Of a DNA stretch of 64,000 nt, positions 1 to 7,588 are shown piece by piece. The stretch comes from Enterocloster bolteae (GTDB lineage Bacteria > Bacillota > Clostridia > Lachnospirales > Lachnospiraceae): contig NZ_CP022464.2 in the NCBI RefSeq assembly GCF_002234575.2, positions 3,286,001 through 3,350,000 of the forward strand, read 5' to 3'. How positions within the stretch are numbered: the stretch's first letter is position 1; each line of letters starts with the position of its first letter. The position numbers and the translations under genes are program-made. The notes under the pieces are model-generated. The model was not told where the DNA came from and did no database searches. It saw only the letters and a list, made by a program, of their open reading frames with translations.

Positions 1-1438
1 CCCCCTCTCCCGCCTTTGCAATGGATTTGGAGAGGACCTGGGCCAGCAGGGGATTGGCACTTTCCGAGACTCCTATGTAAACAGGTGAAACAGCCGTACT
101 GCCGTCCACCACCACAAGATTCATGCCCAGAAGATTCCGGTCCGCCGACAGCTTGATGGAGGATACCATGGCACAGTCGGCATTTCCGTTTTCCACCGCT
201 GTGAGACAGTCTTTAGGGGTATCATAGGTAACAATCTCCCATTTGGGATACTTGTCTTCCAATACCTCCTGCAGGCCGTCCACTTTTTCTACCATTGCAA
301 TCCGCTGGTAGGAGGAAAGATTCAGAGGCTCATCCTTTTTACCTACCAGGCTAAAACTGCAGTTATAGTAGGGGATGGTATATTTAAGACTGCCGGACAT
401 TCCGCTTCTTTTCTGCTTAAATACACTTAAACGAATCTGGGCATTTTCTCGGAACAATTTATCTGCTGAAGCCTCTTCCGGTTCCAGTGGAATGAACTCA
501 AAATTCAATCCGCTCACCTTGGAAAGGTGCCTCATATAGTCCACGTAAGCGCCCTTGCATGTTTTTTCCTTCTCGTCATACCATTCAAAAGGATAGTCGG
601 ACCGGGCCACCAGCACTGATACCGGCCCGGTCTGTTTCACAAACTGGCTCTCCTCCCGGGTAAACTCTGCAAACTGCCGGTCCATCTCATGGTAATATTT
701 TTCATAAAGTCCTGCCGAGTAATAGGGATTATCTATGAAAATCTGCTTCAATGCCTTGTTCAGCCGCACCATCAGCCCGGGCTTATCCACCGACGTGATG
801 AAGTAAGCCGGCATATAGTCAATCTTGGCCAGAAGCTTCTGGTTCATGTTATATTCCATATTGCCGTTGATAATGGCATCCACATCCTCACGCTCCAGGG
901 CCTCCAGTATCTGGGTGCCGGTATCATAGTATACGGCTTCATAGGAAAATCCATGATTCTCTGCATATTCGGCAAATAAATCATTCAGGAAGTTACCCTT
1001 AATCATGCCTACCCGTATTCCCTGGAACCCGTGGTAATCATCATAATACAGACGTTCGTCCGACTTGCGCCCAACCAGGGCGGCAAAATCAAAACAGCAC
1101 TCGTAGCTGCTGAAAAGGAAATCCTCTGCCCGCTCCTCGCTGTATTCAGCAGGGAGCAGTAAATCCAGTTCCCCTCTGCGTAGCATATCCAGGCACTCCC
1201 CCCAGGGCGCCTGGATATACTCATATTCCCATCCCGTATATTCTGCTATTTTATTCAGATAATCCGCCCCATATCCTATTGCATAGCCGTCCTGGTCTAT
1301 CTGGATGAAATCCCCGATATCCACACAGCCTACCCGCACCTTCTCCGCTGCCTGCACAGGCAAGGCTAAAAAAAGGCACAGAAGGAATGATGACACAATC
1401 AGGAAAATCCTGTATTTAGCCGCCGCCAACTTCTTCAT
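1..1438 (-). CDS. Tandem solute-binding sensor protein, probable diguanylate cyclase (partial)
   Basis: The 479 codons visible start with an ATG at 1438 and are open to the left edge, so the C-terminus is missing. A signal peptide or membrane anchor (about residues 8-30, ending near VQA) is followed by a type-3 extracellular solute-binding domain (YLNKIAEYTGWEYEY; LRRGELDLL) and then by a second one that begins near residue 270. The same layout, with the same YTGW segment, occurs in the complete protein at 24170-26689, where the two binding domains are followed by a membrane helix and a GGDEF domain. I therefore infer that the missing part holds an output domain, but it cannot be seen. A TATAAT lies at 1484-1489 upstream with only a weak -35. 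The role would be sensing a small amino-acid-like ligand outside the cell. Confidence 0.8.
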   Translation of the reverse strand, partial: MKKLAAAKYRIFLIVSSFLLCLFLALPVQAAEKVRVGCVDIGDFIQIDQDGYAIGYGADYLNKIAEYTGWEYEYIQAPWGECLDMLRRGELDLLLPAEYSEERAEDFLFSSYECCFDFAALVGRKSDERLYYDDYHGFQGIRVGMIKGNFLNDLFAEYAENHGFSYEAVYYDTGTQILEALEREDVDAIINGNMEYNMNQKLLAKIDYMPAYFITSVDKPGLMVRLNKALKQIFIDNPYYSAGLYEKYYHEMDRQFAEFTREESQFVKQTGPVSVLVARSDYPFEWYDEKEKTCKGAYVDYMRHLSKVSGLNFEFIPLEPEEASADKLFRENAQIRLSVFKQKRSGMSGSLKYTIPYYNCSFSLVGKKDEPLNLSSYQRIAMVEKVDGLQEVLEDKYPKWEIVTYDTPKDCLTAVENGNADCAMVSSIKLSADRNLLGMNLVVVDGSTAVSPVYIGVSESANPLLAQVLSKSIAKAGEG

Positions 1439-1613
1439 CCCATCACCCACAGGTTATAATTTGTTTGTTCTAACAATATATTGATTATAACATGCAACTA
1501 TGGAGGATTCCAGTAGTTCGGCTTAAATTAAGCATTGATTTCTTTCAACTTCCGGAATATGTCTTCCAGCCTGACATATGCGTCACGGTATACTTCCATA
1601 ACCTTTATAGCGC

Positions 1614-1647
1614 AAAAAAAGGCAGAAGGCCGAAAGGCCTGTCTGCC
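1614..1647 (-). terminator. Rho-independent terminator of popT
   Basis: Read on the minus strand, GGCAGA-AGGCC arms close on a four-base TTTC loop (1621-1647, one bulged base) and are followed by seven T. It lies 70 bases after the popT stop codon. Confidence 0.85.
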
Positions 1648-1717
1648 GGTTAAGGAAGTACATAATAGTTTCATAGATCAGGAGCAGGTTAATAGAACAA
1701 TATTAAAAAAGCGCAAA

Positions 1718-2590
1718 TCAGTCCAGACGCGCCTTCAAAAGCTCCAGCCCTGCCAGTATCACACCGCCCAGTAAGAAAAACAGGATGCTGAAGGTGGACG
1801 GACTCATGGGCGCCCTGGGCACATCCAGGGTGGTTGGCCCCATGGTGATGGCATAGAGGGAACCCGTCATCAGGCCGATGATGGTGTAAATGGTCTGGGA
1901 ACGGTACCGCTCCAGGCACATCTTGATGATTTTAATGATTCCCACAATCCCTGTGACGACGCCCAGACCAAATACCATCAGGATGGGGAAATAGTCCATA
2001 TTCATGTGCAGGAATTCCTTCACAGCACCTATGATGGGCACATAGAGCCCGAATATGAGAAGAAGTGTGGAACCTGAGATGCCCGGCAGCACCATGGCCG
2101 TAATGGCAATCATGGCTGTGAAGAATACATACACCACCAGCCCCAGTGACAGATGCTCCACCGATACACTGATCCCCTCGCCGCCGGAGGGATTAAAATA
2201 GGTGATGCAAAATACCAGCAGAACTCCTATAAGGGTGAATACAATATTTCCGTACCTGTCTTTAAGAACTTCTTTTTCCTCACGGATCACCATGGGAATG
2301 GCGAATAAAGTCAGTCCAAGAAACAGGGAGCTGATCCGGTAGATGTGAACCTCAAAAAGGCTGGACAGAATCAGAACCGACATGCAGAAGCCGATGACCC
2401 ATCCCACTCCCAGCTTTACCAGAAACAAAAAGGCAGCCTTCCTTCTGCCGTTGTCCCGGCCCATAAGGTCGTTCAGGGATTCAATAAATGTATCATAAAA
2501 ACCCAGTAAAAAAGCAATGGTTCCTCCGGATACCCCCGGAACGCTGTCCGCCAGAGCCATGCAGAAACCTCTTATTCCATTTAAAAGCAC
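1718..2590 (-). CDS. popT: DUF368 polyprenyl-phosphate translocase (PopT family)
   Basis: This is a 290-residue multi-pass membrane protein with the DUF368 start signature (GFCMALADSVPGVSGGTIAF) and a related second copy near residue 165 (VLPGISGSTLLL), as expected of the inverted-repeat fold of this family. DUF368 proteins were shown to return undecaprenyl phosphate across the membrane for reuse in wall synthesis; assignment to that role rests on family membership. The start is GTG at 2590, chosen because AGGAGG lies eight bases upstream and no ATG precedes the first helix. It stands alone, with its own promoter (2659-2686) and terminator (1614-1647). Confidence 0.88.
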   Translation of the reverse strand: MLLNGIRGFCMALADSVPGVSGGTIAFLLGFYDTFIESLNDLMGRDNGRRKAAFLFLVKLGVGWVIGFCMSVLILSSLFEVHIYRISSLFLGLTLFAIPMVIREEKEVLKDRYGNIVFTLIGVLLVFCITYFNPSGGEGISVSVEHLSLGLVVYVFFTAMIAITAMVLPGISGSTLLLIFGLYVPIIGAVKEFLHMNMDYFPILMVFGLGVVTGIVGIIKIIKMCLERYRSQTIYTIIGLMTGSLYAITMGPTTLDVPRAPMSPSTFSILFFLLGGVILAGLELLKARLD

Positions 2591-2658
2591 GTATCTTTCC
2601 TCCTGTCATTTTACTGCCTTCCGGCCGCACCGGATGTCAGCATGTTTTTCTCTGAATC

Positions 2659-2686
2659 ATTATACAGGAATTGACAGAAAATTCAA
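2659..2686 (-). promoter_or_regulatory. Sigma-A type promoter for popT
   Basis: TTGAAT (2681-2686) and TATAAT (2659-2664), 16 bases apart on the minus strand, about 70 bases before the popT GTG. Confidence 0.65.
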
Positions 2687-2795
2687 GCACGGTTTTTCAT
2701 TGACGTTTCTGTGATCTTATATTTTCTTCCTTCCCTTTAATTTGTTCCTGTGGTATCATAGTAATAATTTAAATTGTGAAAGGAAGGGAAATCCC

Positions 2796-3680
2796 ATGTA
2801 TGAATTGATTCAGGCCGGTCCCAGAAGTTTCTATATTAACAGTCCGGTCAAAATAGGTGTGTATCTCATTGATGATGAGAAAGTCTGTCTGATTGACAGC
2901 GGCAATGATAAGGATGCCGGACGCAAGGTGCGCCAGATTCTGGAACGGGAGGAATGGTCGCTCCACGCCATCATCAACACCCATTCCAATGCGGACCACA
3001 TCGGCGGCAATAAATATCTGATGCAGCAGACCGGATGCAGGATTTATGCCAGCAGCATGGAAGCTGCGTTTACCAGACATCCCATACTGGAACCGGCCTT
3101 TCTCTACGGCGGCTATCCGTTTAAAGACCTGCGCCATAAGTTCCTGATGGCACAGGAAAGCGATGTCAGCGATGTGTCCCGGCTGTCAGAGGACCAGCTG
3201 CTAAAAGACCTGGAACTGATTCCCCTTCCCGGCCATTTTTTCCAGATGATAGGCATTCGCACCCCGGATGACACCGTGTTCCTGGCCGACTGTCTCAGCA
3301 GCCGCGCCACCCTGGAAAAATACAGGGTCTCCTTTATCTACGATGTGGCAGCCTATCTGGAAACCTTGGATAAGGTGGCATCCATGAAGGCAAACCTGTT
3401 TGTACCGGCCCACGCGGAAGTCTCTTACAACGTGGCAGCCCTGGCTTCCTATAACAGGGACTGCGTCATGGAGATAAAGGAACTGCTTCTGGAGCTGTGC
3501 CGCGTCCCCAGGACCTTTGAAACACTTCTTAAGGAAGTCTTTGACCACTATGGGCTGGTCATGACCTTCCAGCAGCATGTGCTGGTGGGGAGTACGATAC
3601 GTTCCTACCTGTCCTGGCTTAAGGATATGGGTGAAATGGAGGCTTACATAGAAGAAAACTGCCTGTATTGGAGAAGCTGA
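2796..3680 (+). CDS. MBL-fold metallo-hydrolase
   Basis: A 294-residue metallo-beta-lactamase-fold protein. It carries THSNADHIGG near residue 68, which corresponds to the HxHxDH metal site but has Asn at the second position, followed by PLPGHFF, FLADCLSS and PAHAE, the later metal ligands. A C-terminal helical part (about 215-294) resembles the winged-helix tail of many hydrolases of this group. The ATG at 2796 is preferred over an in-frame ATG at 2742 because AGGAAGGG lies just upstream and the first 18 codons encode no family sequence. The substrate cannot be told. It is divergent from popT. Confidence 0.82.
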   Translation: MYELIQAGPRSFYINSPVKIGVYLIDDEKVCLIDSGNDKDAGRKVRQILEREEWSLHAIINTHSNADHIGGNKYLMQQTGCRIYASSMEAAFTRHPILEPAFLYGGYPFKDLRHKFLMAQESDVSDVSRLSEDQLLKDLELIPLPGHFFQMIGIRTPDDTVFLADCLSSRATLEKYRVSFIYDVAAYLETLDKVASMKANLFVPAHAEVSYNVAALASYNRDCVMEIKELLLELCRVPRTFETLLKEVFDHYGLVMTFQQHVLVGSTIRSYLSWLKDMGEMEAYIEENCLYWRS

Positions 3681-3726
3681 CAGGCAGCCCCGGTTTCACA
3701 GGTACTCCTAGTATCACAGGCAGGCT

Positions 3727-4605
3727 CTATATAAGGTCCATGAAGCTCAGCTGCTCTCCCGCTCCCTTGTCCTCGAATTTCTGAAGATAGGCAAAGAGCT
3801 TATTGATATCAGTTTCCATCTGCCGTTCTCTGCAAAGGCGCTTAAAAAACGCCATAAGCTCTTTTTTGCGGGGGCTTCCCACCTCATAGGCATTTCCGTA
3901 CATATCCATGTACTGTTTTTTCAGGCCCGGATAATGTTCATCCAGCCTGCTGTAAAAATATTGTCTGTCTCCATCCCTTAAGGTCACTCCAATGTCAAAG
4001 GCCAGGATGCCGTGGACCCTGGCCCTCTCCCCGTACTCGATGATACCCTGAATGTTTTCCTCGGTGTCGTTGATGAAGGGAAGGATGGGACACATCCAGA
4101 TAATGGCGGGAATCCCCTCATCCCGCATGATCTCCAGCACCTGGGCCCTGCGGCTGGTGGTGCATACATGGGGTTCAATTATCCTGCACTGGTCTTCAGC
4201 GCAGGTGGTCAGGGTCATCTGGACCACGCACCTTGTCTTTTGGTTGATTCGCTTAAGCAGGTCCAGATCCCGCAGAATCAGGTCTGATTTCGTCAATATA
4301 GAGACTCCGAACCCATAATGTTCAATGATTTCCAGACATTTCCTGGTAAGCCCCAGGCTGCGTTCCGCCGGCATATATGGGTCGCACATGGCCCCTGTGC
4401 CAATCATACACCGCTTTCTCCTGCGTCTTAAGGCCTGCTCCAGCAGCTCCGGGCCGTTTATCTTTACCTCAATGTCCTCAAATGCATGGTCCATGCCGTA
4501 GCAGGTGCTTCTGGAATCACAGTAAATGCATCCGTGGCTGCACCCCCGGTAGAGATTCATCCCATTCCTGGCCGACAATATGGATTTGGCTTTTACTTCA
4601 TGCAT
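3727..4605 (-). CDS. SPL-family radical SAM protein
   Basis: A 292-residue protein with the radical SAM cluster motif CSHGCIYC (CxxxCxxC) near residue 23, followed by GTGAMCDPY and ILTKSDLILRDL, the signature of the spore-photoproduct-lyase-like group (COG1533). These proteins use a 4Fe-4S cluster and S-adenosylmethionine. True photoproduct lyase is larger and has its own conserved cysteine, so repair of spore DNA should not be assumed. It starts 22 bases after nadR on the same strand and is probably its last operon partner. Confidence 0.82.
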   Translation of the reverse strand: MHEVKAKSILSARNGMNLYRGCSHGCIYCDSRSTCYGMDHAFEDIEVKINGPELLEQALRRRRKRCMIGTGAMCDPYMPAERSLGLTRKCLEIIEHYGFGVSILTKSDLILRDLDLLKRINQKTRCVVQMTLTTCAEDQCRIIEPHVCTTSRRAQVLEIMRDEGIPAIIWMCPILPFINDTEENIQGIIEYGERARVHGILAFDIGVTLRDGDRQYFYSRLDEHYPGLKKQYMDMYGNAYEVGSPRKKELMAFFKRLCRERQMETDINKLFAYLQKFEDKGAGEQLSFMDLI

Positions 4606-4627
4606 TTTTGCATTCCTCTCCCTGATG

Positions 4628-5668
4628 TCACCACACTGTGACCAGTCCGATTTGTTCCTGTATCAGTTCCTTTGCACGGTTGAAACGCTCCAGATATGTG
4701 CCTCCGATACAGTGGTACTCCACCCTGTACCGGTCTAACAGTTCTTTAATCCGAAGGCTGCATCCCTCCCTGTCCTGCCGTATCTTTTCATTGCGTGTCC
4801 CGTCCTGGATAAATTCCACATCCGGTTCCAGAAACAGCACAAGATCCCAGCGGTCTGTCTCATGAATGGCTTCAGCCAGCTTCGTACACACCGTCAGCTC
4901 CTTTTGCTTATCTCCTAAAAGAAAATGACTGTAAAACAAGGTGGTTACGGCGTCTGTGTCCACAAACAGGATTCGGTTGCTGTGTTTGGCAGCCTCCATC
5001 ACATTGATTTTCTGGCGCAGCAGGTTTTCGTACAGATCCTCCGCTATCATCAGATCTTCCCCGCCCGCATAATCGCAGGTATCCCTGCCGGCCTCACTGA
5101 CATAGTTGGTATTATAGGCCAGTGCCAGATTCCGGACCAGGGTGCTCTTTCCCGTGCTCTCGCTCCCCAGAACCAGCACACGCCGGGCATAGTAATCCCG
5201 GCACACAGAGGGAATGTAATCCCAGTGTCCCAGCGCCCAGGCGCGGATGTCCGTGGAGCACACCGGCACCTCGCTCCGGTCAAAGTAAATCACCTGGCTC
5301 TCAGGTCCGTACAGAGCCTCGAACCGGCCTGTTCCCAGATAATCTGTCCCGCAGAACACAGCGTCAATAGGCTTTCCTATGACTGCCTTTATATCCCTGG
5401 CTCCCTGTTCCCAGTACCCCGGTGTATCATATTCCTCCTTGGTAAGGGCCTGGTCCTCCACCATCCGTATCATTACATTGGAAAGATGTCTGGTACTGTT
5501 TAAAATCCACCGGTAGCGCATCTCCTTTGAGGTGGACTCCCGTCCCCGGCACCAGCTGATAACCACATAGAGCTCCCTGCACATGGCGGCTGCCCGGATG
5601 ATATCGTGGATATGGCCTGTGTGCAGGGGGTCAAAGGATCCCCCGAACATTCCCGTCTTATACTTCAT
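4628..5668 (-). CDS. nadR: Bifunctional NMN adenylyltransferase / ribosylnicotinamide kinase
   Basis: The 346-residue protein has a nucleotidyltransferase half with GSFDPLHTGH near residue 9 and CSTDIRAW near residue 155, and a kinase half with a P-loop GSESTGKST near residue 172. This is the NadR arrangement: nicotinamide riboside is phosphorylated and then adenylylated to NAD. The N-terminal helix-turn-helix of enterobacterial NadR is absent, so it is an enzyme rather than a repressor. The ATG at 5668 is chosen because GGGGAA sits at proper spacing; an ATG two codons earlier (5674) is possible. It overlaps the end of pnuC by 11 bases, which supports translational coupling and a shared pathway. 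Confidence 0.88.
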   Translation of the reverse strand: MKYKTGMFGGSFDPLHTGHIHDIIRAAAMCRELYVVISWCRGRESTSKEMRYRWILNSTRHLSNVMIRMVEDQALTKEEYDTPGYWEQGARDIKAVIGKPIDAVFCGTDYLGTGRFEALYGPESQVIYFDRSEVPVCSTDIRAWALGHWDYIPSVCRDYYARRVLVLGSESTGKSTLVRNLALAYNTNYVSEAGRDTCDYAGGEDLMIAEDLYENLLRQKINVMEAAKHSNRILFVDTDAVTTLFYSHFLLGDKQKELTVCTKLAEAIHETDRWDLVLFLEPDVEFIQDGTRNEKIRQDREGCSLRIKELLDRYRVEYHCIGGTYLERFNRAKELIQEQIGLVTVW

Positions 5669-6353
5669 TGACATGTTCCCCGCTTTCCCTGAACCATTTT
5701 ACAAACATAAACATGGCGTTTAACAGATAGATGCACCACATCAGTAAGGTGGCGATATCGGTCCCGCCCTTCTGATAATCCGCAAACCACATGAATACAG
5801 TCACCACATCCACCACAATCCATACTATCCACTGCTCCATAAGGCGCCTGACGCTGAGAAGCATGGCCAGCACAGACAGGCAGGTGCTCATGCTGTCGAT
5901 AAAGGGGAGGTTTCCGCCTAATCGTTTCAATACCAGCCCGTAGCCGCAGATGGAGACAGCGGACAAAACCAGAAGTAGTATCTGTCTTGAAACGGTAAGC
6001 CTGGTTTTCTCCACTTCCTTTGTCTTACCGTCCATGTGTTTTTTCCACATGAACCATCCCACAAACTGCATAGGGACATAGTAGCAGGCATTCAGCATGA
6101 CTTCTCCGTAATATCTGGCCCCAAATGCAATCCAGGCATAGAGAACTGTATTCACCAGTCCGAACAGATAGCAGCTCATCTTGCCCTTTCCGGTCAGTAT
6201 GACGCAGATCACACCGGTGAGGGCCATGGTAATGCCCAGAACGTCGTCACCCCAGTGTATGGACAGGGCCGTGATGATGGTGCAGGCAGCTGCCAGCCAT
6301 ATAATCTCCCAGGCCTTCCAGCCTGACAACTCATGTTTCAGAAATCTTCCCAT
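5658..6353 (-). CDS. pnuC: PnuC-family nicotinamide riboside transporter
   Basis: A 231-residue membrane protein with about seven hydrophobic segments and the PnuC features W-E-I-I-W near residue 15 and the QFVGWFMWKKH segment near residue 95. PnuC carriers bring nicotinamide riboside into the cell by facilitated diffusion, trapped by the kinase encoded next door. It overlaps nadR downstream and the ykvI-like gene upstream (23 bases), so the three are read as one operon. GGGGAACGGGG precedes the ATG. Confidence 0.9.
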   Translation of the reverse strand: MGRFLKHELSGWKAWEIIWLAAACTIITALSIHWGDDVLGITMALTGVICVILTGKGKMSCYLFGLVNTVLYAWIAFGARYYGEVMLNACYYVPMQFVGWFMWKKHMDGKTKEVEKTRLTVSRQILLLVLSAVSICGYGLVLKRLGGNLPFIDSMSTCLSVLAMLLSVRRLMEQWIVWIVVDVVTVFMWFADYQKGGTDIATLLMWCIYLLNAMFMFVKWFRESGEHVNEV

Positions 6354-7449
6354 CCCCGTTCCCCTTCTTGTATGTTTTTAGCGGCCGCAGCCCTTTACAG
6401 GCCACGCATCCTATATAGATCAGTCCCATATATCCCACAAAGGGATAAAATACATTGATTAAGCGGCTGAATGGAAGCATTCCCAGCAGGAACGCAAATA
6501 CAGTCACCGCCGCTGCGGCCATCCTGTTTCTGCCGGGCGCAGAGAATGAGAAACGGCTGCAGACCGTCCACATCATGGTGGAGCAGGAGGAAAACATACC
6601 CAGGACAAGGACAACGGAAAAAACAGCGCCCAGCACATTGGAAATATGTCTGGCCAGATACAGAGTGGGAACCGCCAGGGACGCGGCATCCTTTGAGTGA
6701 AGCAGGATGGCGGTATTCATGATGGCAATGGCCAGTATCATAGTTAAGGCGCCCCATACAGCCCCCCATTTGGCTTCCTTCCTGCTGCGGGCCGTCATCC
6801 CCAGAGCCGTAAAATAGGTGCTGCCGCTGAGAAAGTTCAGGGATATGTAAAGGACAGAGCTGATAAGCCAGTTAGGCGCTGACCGTGACGCCCCCAGCCC
6901 AGTCTCATACTGGCGGATATGGGAGAGATTTGCGGCGCCGCGGATTACGGTTGCTAACCCCACCATAAGGGTGAACGCGATTATGACAGGACCGATGGTG
7001 GATACAATACGTACCATTTTTTCAAATCCGGTCAGATACGCACACAGGACCATGACCGCCATTATCATGGAACCCAGATATCTGTTTATTCCGTAATACT
7101 CTGAAATCGTGGCCCCTGCTCCTGAAATCAGTACAGCCATAATCATGAGCAGCGTGACTGGAATCAGCCATGAATAAAACCTTCCCACATTTTTTCCGCA
7201 GAAAAAAGTGAAGTGATTAAAATTCACCTCTTCCCTGTGGGCATATCCTGTGGTAAGCAATACCTGGCCCAAAAATAAAAAGCCAAGGAGATTCAGCAGC
7301 ACCACACCATAACTGTAGTATCCGTAACTGGTAAAGAACTGAAGTATCTCCTGACCTGTAGCAAAGCCTGAACCGATAATCCAGGCAATAAAAGCTCCTG
7401 CAAACGTAACCACATTTCGGATGCTGCACCTGCTGCCCTTTCCCTTCAT
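6331..7449 (-). CDS. YkvI-family membrane transporter (APC superfamily)
   Basis: A 372-residue protein with about ten to twelve membrane segments. FAGAFIAWIIGSGFATGQEI near the N-terminus is the glycine-rich first-helix motif of the YkvI family, related to amino-acid/sodium symporters. Substrate unknown. The ATG at 7449 is preferred over one at 7518 because CAGGGGGAACAGGA precedes it and the upstream codons overlap the promoter. Its end overlaps pnuC, so it is transcribed with the NAD salvage genes; whether it carries a related precursor is only a guess. Confidence 0.8.
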   Translation of the reverse strand: MKGKGSRCSIRNVVTFAGAFIAWIIGSGFATGQEILQFFTSYGYYSYGVVLLNLLGFLFLGQVLLTTGYAHREEVNFNHFTFFCGKNVGRFYSWLIPVTLLMIMAVLISGAGATISEYYGINRYLGSMIMAVMVLCAYLTGFEKMVRIVSTIGPVIIAFTLMVGLATVIRGAANLSHIRQYETGLGASRSAPNWLISSVLYISLNFLSGSTYFTALGMTARSRKEAKWGAVWGALTMILAIAIMNTAILLHSKDAASLAVPTLYLARHISNVLGAVFSVVLVLGMFSSCSTMMWTVCSRFSFSAPGRNRMAAAAVTVFAFLLGMLPFSRLINVFYPFVGYMGLIYIGCVACKGLRPLKTYKKGNGDGKISET

Positions 7450-7485
7450 TCCTGTTCCCCCTGTATCCGCACCTGATTTTGTTAT

Positions 7486-7514
7486 ATTATAGCAGAAGGC
7501 ACATAAAAAATATA
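7486..7514 (-). promoter_or_regulatory. Promoter of the ykvI-like/pnuC/nadR operon
   Basis: A consensus TATAAT (7486-7491) stands 37 bases before the chosen ATG. The -35 at 17 bases (7509-7514, TATATT) is weak, which suggests that an activator may be needed. Confidence 0.5.
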
Positions 7515-7544
7515 GCATTGAATACCATAATTCATATTCAATGC
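7515..7544. repeat. Inverted repeat between amt and the ykvI-like operon
   Basis: Perfect 10-base arms GCATTGAATA and TATTCAATGC are separated by ten bases. The site abuts the weak -35 of the downstream operon, as an activator site would. It also lies 45 bases after the amt stop and is followed on the minus strand by a T-rich run, so it may equally be the amt terminator. Confidence 0.6.
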
Positions 7545-7588
7545 CATATTTATCTACTATTTCATCTCAGATTATAATTTCTGTTCTT

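Noticed and set aside
1528..1599. A 23-codon minus-strand frame (MEVYRDAYVRLEDIF...) between popT and the first gene
   Set aside because: AAAGG is only two bases from the ATG and the frame follows a terminator; too short to call a gene.
3727..4605. Spore photoproduct lyase
   Set aside because: Only the general SPL radical SAM pattern is present; length and the extra catalytic cysteine do not fit the true enzyme.
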